A stretch of DNA of 64,000 nt from Labrenzia sp. DG1229 (GCF_000521215.1 NZ_AYYG01000075.1:1-64000); one strand, 5' to 3'; positions 48,541-58,140 are shown, numbered from the stretch's first letter. Numbers and translations: made by a program. The notes: a model not told the origin generated them from the letters alone.

Positions 48541-49533
48541 ATGAAAACACTTGCCTGGGCCATGGGTGCGGCCGTTGCACTCGGACTTACGTCGGGAGTT
48601 GCCCTTGCCGCCGACACGACGTTGCGCATCTCGTTGCAATTGCCCCTGAAGAGCCACCTTGGCCAGAACCTGCTCCTGTTCAAGGAAGAAGTTGAAAAGA
48701 ACTCCAATGGCGACATAGCCGTCGAGATCTATGATTCCGCTCAACTCTACAAGGACAAGGAAGTTCCGGCAGCAGTCGGATCGGGTGCGATTGAAATGGG
48801 TGTGGCGTCGCTTACCCGCTATGTCGGTGATGTACCGGCCGTCGATATTTTCTATCAGCCGTTTTTGTTCGACACGGACGACAAGGTCCGCGCCGCAGTT
48901 GCGCCCGATTCGCCGGTCCGTGGCCCGCTGGATGCTGCGATCAAGGATACAGGCTCGACCGTGCTCTGGTGGCAGGCCTATGGTGGCGCGATCATGCTTT
49001 CCAAGGACGGGCCGCTGAAGACGCCGGAAGACATGGAAGGCAAGAAAGTGCGCGTGTTCGGCAAGACGCTCGGTGATTTCGTGACGGCTTCCGGCGGCGC
49101 GCCGACCCTGATTTCCGGTTCCGAGCAGTATCTTGCATATCAACGCGGAACCGTTGATATCGGCATGACCGGCGTGTCCGGAGTCAAATCCAGAAAACTC
49201 TGGGAAGTGATGGATACCATCACGGTTACAAATCACGCGGATATCGAATTTATCGTCGTCGTGAACACCGATTTCTGGAACGAACTTCCTGAGGAACACC
49301 AGGCCATCATTCAGGCAGCTGCCGTGAAAGCGGAAAACGATGTGCGTAACCGCATGTCGGAAATCGAGGCTGCAGCCTACGCGGCGGCTGAAGAAAATGG
49401 CATGACCGTCTACAGACCGAACGCAGAAGAAACTGCAGCCTGGAAGGCTGTCAGCCAACCGGTTTATGACACTTATTCGGAAAAAGCCGGTGATCTCGGC
49501 AAGTCCGTGATGGATGCGGCGAAGGGCCTCTGA
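48541..49533 (+). CDS. TRAP transporter substrate-binding protein (DctP family)
   Basis: Periplasmic receptor of a TRAP importer, 330 residues with signal peptide ending GVALA. The mature part LRISLQLPLKSHLGQNLLLF and EIYDSAQLYKDKEVPAAVGSG match DctP proteins that bind carboxylates via an arginine (here in the EGKKVRVFGKTLGDF region). ATG 48541 was chosen because GGAGG lies at optimal spacing; ATG 48538 is adjacent. First gene of dctP-dctQ-dctM-lyase. Confidence 0.92.
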   Translation: MKTLAWAMGAAVALGLTSGVALAADTTLRISLQLPLKSHLGQNLLLFKEEVEKNSNGDIAVEIYDSAQLYKDKEVPAAVGSGAIEMGVASLTRYVGDVPAVDIFYQPFLFDTDDKVRAAVAPDSPVRGPLDAAIKDTGSTVLWWQAYGGAIMLSKDGPLKTPEDMEGKKVRVFGKTLGDFVTASGGAPTLISGSEQYLAYQRGTVDIGMTGVSGVKSRKLWEVMDTITVTNHADIEFIVVVNTDFWNELPEEHQAIIQAAAVKAENDVRNRMSEIEAAAYAAAEENGMTVYRPNAEETAAWKAVSQPVYDTYSEKAGDLGKSVMDAAKGL

Positions 49534-49632
49534 AAGCCTTGCTGAATGAAAGCGTTCCGCGTCCTTCCGGATGCGGAGCGCCTTGATATCCGTTTCGAAC
49601 AATTCCACCTTCAAAAGTCTGCTTGGTTACCC

Positions 49633-50127
49633 ATGAGAGCGTTTTATGCGCTGCTTCGGACGCTTGCCGGATCAGCGGCCTTTTTGTTCATTCTTGCCGG
49701 GTGCATGCTGACCTACGAGGTCAGCGCCCGCTATCTGTTCGTTGCGCCGACGATCTGGGCGGCAGAGCTCTCGCAGCTCTGCCTCATCTGGGGATGCATG
49801 ATCGGGATGCCCTGGCTGCTGAAGGCAAATCAGCACATAGCCGTCGATGCGCTGACGATCAGGCTAGGGGACACGGCGCAACGTGTCTGCCGTGTCCTGG
49901 CAATGAGTGCAATTGCCCTTTTCAGCGCGGTGGTCGCCTGGAAGGGCGGAGAGATTTTCCTTGATTCCTTTGTACGCGGGCGAACCACGGGATCCATGCT
50001 CGACCTGCCAACCTGGATTTCCGAACTTGCAATACCGGTCGGATTTGCGCTGCTGTTCGTCCAGGCGGTTATCGAGCTCGGATCGGCTTTCGGGCGCCGG
50101 GATCTGGAAGGCGGCGTCGCTTCATGA
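49633..50127 (+). CDS. TRAP transporter small permease (DctQ family)
   Basis: A 164-residue protein with four membrane helices, including the family stretch VSARYLFVAPTIWAAELSQLC and GMPWLLKANQHIAVD. It stabilises the large permease. Start taken as ATG 49633; an in-frame ATG at 49546 would add an unhelical N-terminus. Overlaps dctM by four bases. Confidence 0.9.
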   Translation: MRAFYALLRTLAGSAAFLFILAGCMLTYEVSARYLFVAPTIWAAELSQLCLIWGCMIGMPWLLKANQHIAVDALTIRLGDTAQRVCRVLAMSAIALFSAVVAWKGGEIFLDSFVRGRTTGSMLDLPTWISELAIPVGFALLFVQAVIELGSAFGRRDLEGGVAS

Positions 50128-51398
50128 CCACTCTGCTGATCCTGGTCGCCCTGTTCGCGCTCCTGCTCATTCGTGTCCCGGTTGCCTTCACGCTGGGCGG
50201 TATCGGGCTCGCGATGCTGATATTCGGCGGCTTTTCGCCCTTGATGGCGCCACAGGCGATCCTTTCCACACTGGACGGGTTCATCCTGCTCGCCGTGCCG
50301 CTGTTCCTGCTGATGTCGAACATCCTGCTGAAGGGTGGTGTCGGAAAGGATCTTTTTGCAGCCGTACATGCGTGGGTCGGTCACTGGCCCGGAGGGCTGG
50401 CTGTCGCGACGATCCTTTCCTGTGCGATCTTTGCAGCGATTTCAGGCTCATCGGTGGCAACCGCCGCAACCATCGGTACGGTCGCCATTCCCGAGATGAT
50501 CAGCCGCGGTTACGAGCGCCGCTTCGTCTATGGTCTGCTGGCGGCGGGAGGGACGCTCGGCATCCTCATTCCTCCGTCGATCCCGATGATCGTCTATGGT
50601 TTTGTGACCGAACAGTCCGTCATTGCGCTGTTTCTGGCCGGAATAGGACCGGGTATTCTGCTGGTGGTGCTGTTCATCGCTTTCGCGATGATCCATGCGC
50701 GCTGGTTCGGCGGATATCGGTCCGAACCAGCTGCTAGCGTTGACGAACGTCTGCGGAGTTCCCTGCGCGCATTACCGTCCGTGGTGCTGGCAGTATTCGT
50801 CATCGGCGTCATTTATTCAGGCATCGCGACCCCGACCGAAGCGGCGGCAATCGGATTCGCGGTCGCTCTGGTCATCACGGGCGTCGTCCTCAGATCACTC
50901 TCCTGGCAGGGGTTGAAGGAAGCTGCTTACGACTCGATGGTCACGACCGTTGCCATTCTCCTGATCGTTGCTGGCGCAAAGGTTTTCGGCAAGGCAATCA
51001 CGCTCTACCGGCTCCCGCAGGAAATTTCGATGTTCATCGGGCAGAATATCGATACACCGCTGGCGTTCATCCTGGTCGTGTCTGTTGTGCTGCTGATCAT
51101 GGGGCTTGTTTTCGAAGCGCTGTCCATGGTCCTGATCATGACACCCGTATTGTTGCCTGCCGCGATGGCGCTCGGTTTCGATCCGATCTGGTTCGGGGTC
51201 TATATGGTGGTGATGGTTGAATGCGCGTTGATCACACCACCAGTCGGTCTCAATCTCTATGTGATCCAGTCGGTTGCGAAATCCAGCCTTTCCGACGTTT
51301 CGCGCGGGGTGCTGCCGTTTCTGGCACTGATGCTGCTGTCGGTTGCCATCCTGTATATCTGGACCGACCTGGCCCTATACATACCTTTCAAATTCTAG
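50124..51398 (+). CDS. TRAP transporter large permease (DctM family)
   Basis: Sodium-coupled translocation subunit, 424 residues and about 12 helices, with the family motifs VPLFLLMSNILL, ISGSSVATAATIG and GILIPPSIPMIVYG and a second repeat ending in LITPPVGLNLYVIQ. Translationally coupled to dctQ. Confidence 0.95.
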   Translation: MTTLLILVALFALLLIRVPVAFTLGGIGLAMLIFGGFSPLMAPQAILSTLDGFILLAVPLFLLMSNILLKGGVGKDLFAAVHAWVGHWPGGLAVATILSCAIFAAISGSSVATAATIGTVAIPEMISRGYERRFVYGLLAAGGTLGILIPPSIPMIVYGFVTEQSVIALFLAGIGPGILLVVLFIAFAMIHARWFGGYRSEPAASVDERLRSSLRALPSVVLAVFVIGVIYSGIATPTEAAAIGFAVALVITGVVLRSLSWQGLKEAAYDSMVTTVAILLIVAGAKVFGKAITLYRLPQEISMFIGQNIDTPLAFILVVSVVLLIMGLVFEALSMVLIMTPVLLPAAMALGFDPIWFGVYMVVMVECALITPPVGLNLYVIQSVAKSSLSDVSRGVLPFLALMLLSVAILYIWTDLALYIPFKF

Positions 51399-51407
51399 GT
51401 GGTGAGA

Positions 51408-52280
51408 ATGCCGTCACAGGCTGAAAAACTCAGGAAACTGCTCGATGCGGACAAATTGCACGTCATGCCGTGCTGTTTTGATGCGCTTTCTGCAAAACTG
51501 ATCGAGCAGTCAGGCTTCGACCTGACTTTCATGTCGGGATTTGCGACCTCCGCTTCGAGAATCGGGCAACCTGATCTCGGGTTGATGTCCTATGGGGAAG
51601 TGCTCGATCAGGTCGGCAACATAACGAATGCCGTTGACTTTCCCCTGATTGCCGACGGAGACACGGGATACGGCAACGCCATGAACGTGCGCAGGACCGT
51701 CGCCGGTTTTGCCAAGGCGGGGGCGGCTGCCGTCATGATCGAGGATCAGGTCGCGCCGAAGAGATGCGGCCATACGCCAGGCAAGGCGGTTGTTTCGCGG
51801 GACGAAGCCTTCGACCGGATCCGCGCCGCAAACGATGCCAGGGAGAACGGCGCGGATATCCTGATCCTTGCACGAACCGACGCACGTCATGAACACGGCC
51901 TCGCAGAAGCAATCGAGCGGGCTGCCCGGTTCAAGGAACTGGGCGCTGACATTCTCTTTGTCGAGGCTCCGAAAACCATTGCGGAAATGGAGACAGTCTG
52001 CCGGGAATTGCCCGGGCCCAAAATGGCAAATATCGTTGAAGGCGGTGAAACACCGGAATTGTCACACAGGGAACTGGAAGAGATAGGGTTTGCCATCGCG
52101 GCCTATCCGCTGACGCTCATGGCAAGTGCGATGAAGGCAATGCTAACGACGCTCGGTCAATTGAAAACCGACACACCGCGACAATCCGAACTCATGGATT
52201 TCAAGGAAATCAGAACCCGAATCGGCTTCAGCGACTACTACGAGATCTCTTCGCGCTACGAGACGTCCCGGCGGGATTGA
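51408..52280 (+). CDS. Isocitrate lyase/PEP mutase superfamily lyase
   Basis: A 290-residue enzyme of the PEP mutase/isocitrate lyase fold. MPCCFDALSAKLIEQSGFD starts the barrel, the Mg-binding DGDTGYGNAMNV and EDQ are present, and the catalytic loop reads KRCGHTPGK, the cysteine-containing form of C-C lyases rather than P-C mutases. Candidate activities are oxaloacetate decarboxylation or cleavage of a 2-methylisocitrate- or dimethylmalate-like acid. Nine bases behind dctM, so the imported acid is likely its substrate or precursor (inference). Start ATG 51408; GTG 51399 is possible. Confidence 0.85.
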   Translation: MPSQAEKLRKLLDADKLHVMPCCFDALSAKLIEQSGFDLTFMSGFATSASRIGQPDLGLMSYGEVLDQVGNITNAVDFPLIADGDTGYGNAMNVRRTVAGFAKAGAAAVMIEDQVAPKRCGHTPGKAVVSRDEAFDRIRAANDARENGADILILARTDARHEHGLAEAIERAARFKELGADILFVEAPKTIAEMETVCRELPGPKMANIVEGGETPELSHRELEEIGFAIAAYPLTLMASAMKAMLTTLGQLKTDTPRQSELMDFKEIRTRIGFSDYYEISSRYETSRRD

Positions 52281-52551
52281 CCTGTTCAGCCGGGCTACAA
52301 AAGGGGCGCCATGCTTGACTCTCGGTTCGCAGTCGGGCATAGACCCGCGAACTCCATATGAGTGACTGACAACCTGTACCACCGACCGGGACCCGAAAAG
52401 GTATAAAGAGATCCCGGAGGCTCACACCCGACAGCGCGACGCGCCCTCGGGTGCGAAACTGCTTTGCGTCAAGCAAACCTGTTGGATCCAGGCGCCGGTT
52501 GCCCATATGGTTCGGGAGATTTCCCGAAGAAGATGACTTAAGGACCCTTTG
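52281..52551. other. ffh upstream region
   Basis: This 270-base gap separates the lyase from ffh. It contains hairpins (CCCGA/TCGGG-type) and a TTGACT at about 52315 that may begin the ffh promoter. The 4.5S SRP RNA, which has a conserved GGAAGCAGC-type loop, is not found here. Confidence 0.35.
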
Positions 52552-54102
52552 ATGTTTGAAAGCCTGTCCGATCGACTAAGCGGAGTATTCGACAAGCTCA
52601 CCGGCCGTGGTGCGCTGTCGGAAAACGACGTCAACGAAGCGATGCGTGAAATCCGGCGCGCGCTTATCGAAGCCGACGTTGCCCTGCCGATCGTACGCTC
52701 CTTCACCGACAAGGTTCGCAGCCGCGCTGTCGGTGCCGAAGTCGTCAAGTCAGTTACGCCGGGCCAGATGGTCGTGAAGATCGTTCATGACCAGTTGGTG
52801 GAGATGCTTGGTGCCGAAGCTCAGCCAATCGACCTGAATGCGCCCGCACCCGTGGCGATCATGATGGTCGGCCTTCAGGGTTCCGGTAAAACGACAACGA
52901 CTGCAAAAATTGCCCGCAGGATGACCCAGCGCGACAGGCGCAAGGTTCTGATGGCATCGCTTGATACCCGTCGTCCGGCCGCTCAGGAACAGTTGAAAAT
53001 TCTGGGTGAGCAGAACGAGATCGACACGTTGCCAATTGTCGAAAGTCAGGGCCCGGTTGAAATTGCCAACCGGGCGATGTCCGCGGCAAAGCTGGGTGGC
53101 TATGACGTCGTCATGCTGGATACGGCGGGCCGCATACATATCGACGAACCGTTGATGATGGAAATGGCGGATGTGAAATCCGCCGCCCAGCCTCATGAAA
53201 TTCTGCTGGTTGCCGACTCATTGACCGGACAGGACGCAGTCAATCTGGCCAGCAGCTTTGACGAACGTGTCGGCATCACAGGTATCGCACTGACCCGAAT
53301 GGACGGCGACGGGCGCGGCGGTGCCGCGCTTTCCATGCAGGCGGTCACCGGCAAACCCGTCAAACTGATCGGTACCGGTGAAAAATCCGATGCGCTCGAA
53401 GACTTCCATCCAAAGCGGATCGCCGACCGTATCCTCGGAATGGGCGATATCGTTTCGCTTGTCGAAAAGGCTGCCGAGGCCATCGATGCGGAAAAAGCCG
53501 CGAGGATGGCGAAGAGGATGCAGAAGGGTCATTTTGACCTGGAAGATCTCGCCGAGCAGCTGAAGCAGATGGAAAAGCTTGGAGGCATGTCCGGGATGAT
53601 GGGCATGCTGCCGGGTGTCGGCAAGATGAAGAAGCAGATCGAGGCATCAAACATCGACGACAAGATGTTCAAGCGCCAGATCGCGATCATTCAGTCTATG
53701 ACCCCGTCCGAAAGATCCAAACCTGACCTCCTGAAAGCGAGCCGCAAGAAGCGTATTGCAGCCGGGTCCGGCGTTCAGGTTGCCGAAGTCAACAAGCTTC
53801 TCAAGATGCATCGCCAGATGGCGGATATGATGAAGAAGATGGGCAAGGGCAAAGGCATGCTGGGCAAGCTCATGGGCGGGCTTGGCGGTGGCGGGATGCC
53901 GGATGTCGATCCGAAACAACTGGAAGAAATGGCCAAGTCGGGCCAGCTTCCCGATGGAATGGAACTGCCGAAAGGCCTTCCCGGCGGGATGACGGGTGGA
54001 TTGGGTGGCGTCGGATTGCCTCCGGGCATGCCGGGTCTTCCAGGTCTCGGTGGGCCGAAACTTCCCGGCCTGCCGGGCATGGGGAAGGGTAAGAAGCGAT
54101 GA
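52552..54102 (+). CDS. ffh: Signal recognition particle protein Ffh
   Basis: GTPase that delivers nascent membrane proteins to FtsY and the translocon. The NG domain has GLQGSGKTTTTAKIA, DTRRPAAQEQL, DTAGRIHIDEP and TRMDGDGRGGAALS; the methionine-rich M domain follows (MGKGKGMLGKLMGGLGGG). The tail from about residue 460 is glycine, proline and leucine rich, longer than in E. coli. 516 residues; ATG 52552. Confidence 0.97.
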   Translation: MFESLSDRLSGVFDKLTGRGALSENDVNEAMREIRRALIEADVALPIVRSFTDKVRSRAVGAEVVKSVTPGQMVVKIVHDQLVEMLGAEAQPIDLNAPAPVAIMMVGLQGSGKTTTTAKIARRMTQRDRRKVLMASLDTRRPAAQEQLKILGEQNEIDTLPIVESQGPVEIANRAMSAAKLGGYDVVMLDTAGRIHIDEPLMMEMADVKSAAQPHEILLVADSLTGQDAVNLASSFDERVGITGIALTRMDGDGRGGAALSMQAVTGKPVKLIGTGEKSDALEDFHPKRIADRILGMGDIVSLVEKAAEAIDAEKAARMAKRMQKGHFDLEDLAEQLKQMEKLGGMSGMMGMLPGVGKMKKQIEASNIDDKMFKRQIAIIQSMTPSERSKPDLLKASRKKRIAAGSGVQVAEVNKLLKMHRQMADMMKKMGKGKGMLGKLMGGLGGGGMPDVDPKQLEEMAKSGQLPDGMELPKGLPGGMTGGLGGVGLPPGMPGLPGLGGPKLPGLPGMGKGKKR

Positions 54103-54422
54103 GTGAAGCGGAGACCCGGCTTGGCGAGAGCGAGGCTCTGCAGGAGCTGAAAGCTCTGAGATCTTCCATCGACAATATCGATGCCGCGCTCATCCATATG
54201 CTCGCTGAACGTTTCAGGTGCACCCAGCAGGTGGGTGTTCTGAAAGCAACCAACGACCTGCCGCCGGCCGATCCGGCGCGGGAGAAGATTCAGATCGAAA
54301 GACTGCGGCGGCTGGCTGCCGATGCCAATCTCGATCCTGACTTTGCCGAGAAATTCCTGAACTTCATCGTTCGCGAAGTGATCCGGCACCATGAAGCCAT
54401 TGCCGCTGAAGCCGGCAACTGA
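54099..54422 (+). CDS. Chorismate mutase (AroQ type)
   Basis: A 107-residue all-helical chorismate mutase: ALRSSIDNIDAALIHMLAERF, then KIQIERLRRLA and a final helix NFIVREVIRHHEAI carry the charged active-site residues (Arg, Lys, Glu/Gln). It overlaps ffh by four bases (ATGA) and lies 18 bases from rpsP; this placement between ffh and rpsP is usual in rhizobia-like alphaproteobacteria. Confidence 0.9.
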   Translation: MSEAETRLGESEALQELKALRSSIDNIDAALIHMLAERFRCTQQVGVLKATNDLPPADPAREKIQIERLRRLAADANLDPDFAEKFLNFIVREVIRHHEAIAAEAGN

Positions 54423-54439
54423 AAAACTGGAGATAAAAA

Positions 54440-54841
54440 ATGGCTACGAAAATTCGCCTGGCACGCGGCGGTTCCAAGAAACGCCCGTATTACCGTATCG
54501 TTATTGCTGACATCCGCTCACCGCGCGATGGTCGTTTCATCGAGAAGGTCGGCTCCTACGATCCGATGCTTCCGAAGGATTCCGAAGACCGCGTCAAGCT
54601 GAATGTTGAACGCATTCAATACTGGCTCGGCAACGGTGCCAAGCCGACCGACCGTGTTCACCGCTTTCTGGATGCCGCCGGCCTGCTGAAGCGCGAGCCG
54701 CGCAACAACCCGCAAAAGGCAGAACTCGGAGCCAAGGCCAAGGAACGCCTGGAAGCCAAGAAACTTGCTGATGAGGAAGCTGCTGCAGCAACCGCAGATG
54801 CTGCGACCGAAGGCGCTTCCGAAGAAGCAGCTGCTGAATAA
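54440..54841 (+). CDS. rpsP: 30S ribosomal protein S16
   Basis: Small-subunit protein needed for 30S assembly. The conserved start [21 protein letters not shown] and GSYDPM are clear. The C-terminus is extended by an alanine-glutamate-rich tail of about 40 residues, seen in other alphaproteobacteria. Ribosome site GGAGAT precedes the ATG. Confidence 0.98.
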   Translation: MATKIRLARGGSKKRPYYRIVIADIRSPRDGRFIEKVGSYDPMLPKDSEDRVKLNVERIQYWLGNGAKPTDRVHRFLDAAGLLKREPRNNPQKAELGAKAKERLEAKKLADEEAAAATADAATEGASEEAAAE

Positions 54842-54903
54842 GCACCTGCCGATCCAATATTTGAAAGAGACGGCGCCGGTATACATCAAAGGCCCATGCT
54901 GAC

Positions 54904-55461
54904 ATGAGTTCAACAGACAGTCAGAAAGTCCTGATGGCCAAGATCGGTGCCGCTCACGGCATCCGCGGGGAAGTGCGGGTCAAACCTTATGGTGACGACC
55001 CGCTCTCTTTCACCGACTACGGCGTGCTGATCTCCAAGGACGGATCAAGGTCCTTCGAGGTTGAAAAAGCGCGAGTGCAGAAGACGGTCGTGATCACCAA
55101 GTTCAAGCAGGTGAAGGACCGGAACCAGGCGGAAGAACTGAACGGCGTCGAACTCTATGTCGACCGCGACCGGTTTCCCGATCCTGATGAAGACGAATTC
55201 TACTATTCCGACCTCAACGGCCTGAGCGTCATCGACCAGAGCGGTGCACAGCTGGGGAAAATCGTTGCGGTTCAGGATTTCGGCGCCGGCGATCTTCTGG
55301 AGATCAGGCCGAAGCGAGGCAGGACATTCTACATCCCGTTCACGAAGGAGTTCGTTCCTGACGTCGTTATGGCGGAAGGGTTCGTGAAAGCGGACTTGCC
55401 TGAAGACTACTTTTCCGAAGACGCGCCGGGATCGTCTGAAGAGGATTCGCCGGACAAATAA
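54904..55461 (+). CDS. rimM: Ribosome maturation factor RimM
   Basis: Binds S19 and helps mature the 30S head. N-terminal domain KIGAAHGIRGEVRVKPYGDD and the PRC-barrel part FYYSDLNGLSVID with IPFTKEFVPDV are present. The 185-residue protein ends in an acidic serine-rich tail (SEDAPGSSEEDS) that overlaps a convergent gene by 55 bases. Confidence 0.95.
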   Translation: MSSTDSQKVLMAKIGAAHGIRGEVRVKPYGDDPLSFTDYGVLISKDGSRSFEVEKARVQKTVVITKFKQVKDRNQAEELNGVELYVDRDRFPDPDEDEFYYSDLNGLSVIDQSGAQLGKIVAVQDFGAGDLLEIRPKRGRTFYIPFTKEFVPDVVMAEGFVKADLPEDYFSEDAPGSSEEDSPDK

Positions 55462-55895
55462 CGTACCGGAACAGGCTCCAGGCCCATGCGGTTGAGGTTC
55501 AGGTTTTCCTCGGTGTCATGGTCTTGAACCGCCTGGCTGACCTCGGACCGCAGCAATGCGATCAGCGCAACGATCAGGGCAACCCCGATACCGTTTGCGA
55601 CCGTGTCCGCGATGGACATTTCATGATGCGGCAGAAAGCCTTGCACAACTTCACCGGCTATTCCCATCGTGAACGCAACGACCGCTGAAATTCGCAGACG
55701 GCAGCAGAACAGCGCGTGAATGGAGAGCGTGAGCAGGGCAAAGAAGCCAATATGAATCACCTTGTCATAAGGATGACCCACGCCTGTTTTGAAAACCATG
55801 CCAACCAGAATTCCGAATGTCATCAGCGAAACCAGCGGTACTATCCGGCTCAGCGAAATGTCGAGATAGTGCTGGTCAACCCGCCTCTGAATCAT
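55407..55895 (-). CDS. VanZ-like membrane protein
   Basis: A 162-residue protein with about four membrane helices: PLVSLMTFGILVGMVF, KVIHIGFFALLTLSIHALFC, a helix ending GEVVQGFLPHHEMSIADTVANGIG, and VALIVALIALL. The DKVIH...F and E..Q.F.P.R/H..D..N pattern is that of the VanZ-like family, of unknown function outside teicoplanin resistance. Its C-terminal tail (SGESSSDDPGASSEK) overlaps the rimM 3' end. An alternative GTG start is at 55934. Confidence 0.75.
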   Translation of the reverse strand: MIQRRVDQHYLDISLSRIVPLVSLMTFGILVGMVFKTGVGHPYDKVIHIGFFALLTLSIHALFCCRLRISAVVAFTMGIAGEVVQGFLPHHEMSIADTVANGIGVALIVALIALLRSEVSQAVQDHDTEENLNLNRMGLEPVPVRYLSGESSSDDPGASSEK

Positions 55896-56057
55896 GGCGG
55901 GAAGCTTGAAACGCAAAACTGGGAACTGAAACACGGCAATAGACCTGATTGAAACGCTCTTGCCAGCATGACCGGTGGGCCTTAATCAGATCTTTCCGTG
56001 CCGTTATAGTCCGGTGGACAAGCGGAACTTTCGAATTTCAGGGTTAATGTTCACTTG

Positions 56058-56768
56058 ATGCCCTTTAAAGCCACGATCCTCTCGCTCTATCCGGACATGT
56101 TTCCAGGACCGCTTGGCCACAGCCTGTCGGGGCGGGCGCTCGACAAGGAGCTCTGGGCTCTCGAGACGGTCCAGATCCGGGATTTCGCCACGGACAAGCA
56201 TCGAAGCGTCGACGACACACCTTCCGGTGGCGGCGCCGGGATGGTGTTGCGGGCAGACATTCTCGCAAAGGCTGTCGATGTAGCGGCGCCTGCCGGGGAT
56301 CCGCGTCCTCGGCTTTTGATGAGTCCGCGCGGTCGCCCATTCACGCAGGAACGGGCACATGAGCTTGCGTCGGGTCCGGGCGCCATTATTGTCTGCGGCA
56401 GGTTTGAAGGTGTTGACCAGCGGGTCATCGATTCGCGGGAACTTGAGGAGGTTTCCGTCGGTGATTACATTCTGTCCGGTGGCGAGGTTGCGGCGATCAC
56501 GATGCTGGATGCCATCGTCAGGCTTATCCCGGGCGTCATGGGCAACATAGAAAGCGCGGATACGGAGAGTTTTGAGACCGGACTGCTGGAACATCCGCAT
56601 TACACCCGTCCGGCCGCCTTCGAGAACATGCCGATTCCGGATGTTCTGACATCCGGTAACCACCAGAAAATTCACGAATGGCGGATGGCAGAGGCTGAAC
56701 GCCTGACCCGTGAACGGCGTCCGGATCTCTGGGAATCCTATATGGCGGACGAGGACGACGTGGACTAG
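56058..56768 (+). CDS. trmD: tRNA (guanine(37)-N1)-methyltransferase
   Basis: Methylates G37 next to the anticodon, preventing frameshifts. The trefoil-knot SPOUT fold signatures [40 protein letters not shown] and [14 protein letters not shown] are all present. 236 residues from ATG 56058. Confidence 0.97.
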   Translation: MPFKATILSLYPDMFPGPLGHSLSGRALDKELWALETVQIRDFATDKHRSVDDTPSGGGAGMVLRADILAKAVDVAAPAGDPRPRLLMSPRGRPFTQERAHELASGPGAIIVCGRFEGVDQRVIDSRELEEVSVGDYILSGGEVAAITMLDAIVRLIPGVMGNIESADTESFETGLLEHPHYTRPAAFENMPIPDVLTSGNHQKIHEWRMAEAERLTRERRPDLWESYMADEDDVD

Positions 56769-57916
56769 GTCCTGCCCGAAGCCTGGTCTCCCAGTTTTGC
56801 AAGGAGATGCGTTCCACGCCGGACGATATCGGCCTGTGAATGGGCGCCGGTTTTCGAAGTCGCGCTCGCCAGATGATTTCTTGCCGTATTATAGGAAATC
56901 TGCAAGTTTTCCGCTGCCTGTTTCAGGGAGACACCAAGGATCAGCTGTTGAACCAGCAGCGCTTCCCGGTCGGTCAAACCGAATGCGGTCGAGAGTATTT
57001 TTTCAGAGGATTTCGGGACATCGTCCGGGTCGAACACCGTGACGAGCAGCGGTAGCCGTGGCGCCAGAAAAGGCGCAAACCCCGGGTGAAGCCGGTCTTT
57101 GTGCTGGATAGGCAAGACGAAAAAGAAAGGACCCGAGTTCCCGTTGTCCATCAGGGGTATTGGCCCGACCGGCAGGGATGATCTTGAGGCTTTTGCGAGA
57201 GCCGCCTGAAGAGCGGATTGTATTTGAGGTCTGCGCGCACCCAGACGGACTGTCCGGTCGATAAACAACGCTTTGCCGGTTGTCAGCACTCTGTCGGCCT
57301 GTCGGTTGAAATGCTGAATTCTGCCGTCGGGCTCAACAACCAGAGCGGCCGTCGGAATCTGATCCAGCCAGAATTGCGGGTTGGCGGGTTCAGCGTCCCG
57401 TTTTGCCAGTTCCAAAAGCAGCCCGAAGGCATTTTGCAGATGGGGCCTGAGAAAGCCGAAAAGACTTCGGACATGTTCCTCTTCTTTCGGGCCCATTCTT
57501 CTGGGCAGGTTGGCAGCCACGAACGCGGAATCCTGGCCTTCGCGATGCAGTATCACGCCAAAGGCACGATTGATCTCGCCGTGATCCTTCAGGAACTCAT
57601 CGTAAAAATCGGTGTTCTCGACATCGGCGGTGGAAATGAAATCCCCGGTGAAAACCACATCCGAGGGATCACATTGCAATGCAATTGGCGGAAACGGATT
57701 CGGCGAGACAGCATGGTTTAGCCGGAACTCGGCGTCTTCGCCGTGATTGAACATGGCGCAGTCGTAAACCTTGTTCCGGTATACGCATTGGGCCTGATAT
57801 GAAATCGGCAGATCCGGATAAATGGTTGCAAGATCCGAAAGCACACCAGTAAGTCCCTCGTCCAGCAAAGCAGCTGAGTAGATTTTGTGCAGTAAACTGG
57901 AGTGATCGTTTACCAA
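56765..57916 (-). CDS. LuxR-type HTH transcriptional regulator
   Basis: A protein of about 383 residues with a C-terminal LuxR helix-turn-helix ([36 protein letters not shown], about 310-360) and an N-terminal sensory part of unknown type with a PAS-like strand [18 protein letters not shown] near residue 200. Start uncertain: TTG 57916 has AGGA eight bases upstream; TTG 57961 is also possible. It converges with trmD and its stop overlaps the trmD stop by four bases, splitting trmD from rplS. Confidence 0.82.
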   Translation of the reverse strand: MVNDHSSLLHKIYSAALLDEGLTGVLSDLATIYPDLPISYQAQCVYRNKVYDCAMFNHGEDAEFRLNHAVSPNPFPPIALQCDPSDVVFTGDFISTADVENTDFYDEFLKDHGEINRAFGVILHREGQDSAFVAANLPRRMGPKEEEHVRSLFGFLRPHLQNAFGLLLELAKRDAEPANPQFWLDQIPTAALVVEPDGRIQHFNRQADRVLTTGKALFIDRTVRLGARRPQIQSALQAALAKASRSSLPVGPIPLMDNGNSGPFFFVLPIQHKDRLHPGFAPFLAPRLPLLVTVFDPDDVPKSSEKILSTAFGLTDREALLVQQLILGVSLKQAAENLQISYNTARNHLASATSKTGAHSQADIVRRGTHLLAKLGDQASGRT

Positions 57917-57989
57917 GTGTCGAATCCTGTAGCTTACAACGTGAGATTTAACCGTTATCAATTAACGTTATTTTATAGATATCGTAAAT

Positions 57990-58140
57990 GCCATCGTGAC
58001 AATTTTTTTCAAATGTGCTATAAGAATGCTATTGCAACCAAAATTGTTTTGTCAGTTGTGAATAACTGGTGAAATGGGGAAATAATTACTTTAGGCAATG
58101 CTAAGCATCAGCAGCGGCACTTGTGCCGCTGCTTTTGTTG
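57990..58140 (+). ncRNA. Candidate small RNA ending in a strong terminator
   Basis: An intrinsic terminator follows a stretch that lies in no gene and is read on the plus strand, while the neighbouring gene upstream runs the other way. This pattern suggests a short independent transcript. The 5' end is unknown and the start coordinate given is a guess. Confidence 0.3.
58110..58137 (+). terminator. Orphan intrinsic terminator
   Basis: Perfect 11-base arms AGCAGCGGCAC and GTGCCGCTGCT with a TT loop, followed by TTTGTTGTT. It is directional to the plus strand and does not follow any plus-strand gene. Confidence 0.8.

Noticed and set aside
52281-52551. Possible 4.5S SRP RNA gene upstream of ffh
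   Set aside because: The gap has hairpins but lacks the conserved GGAAGCAGC-type apical loop of SRP RNA.
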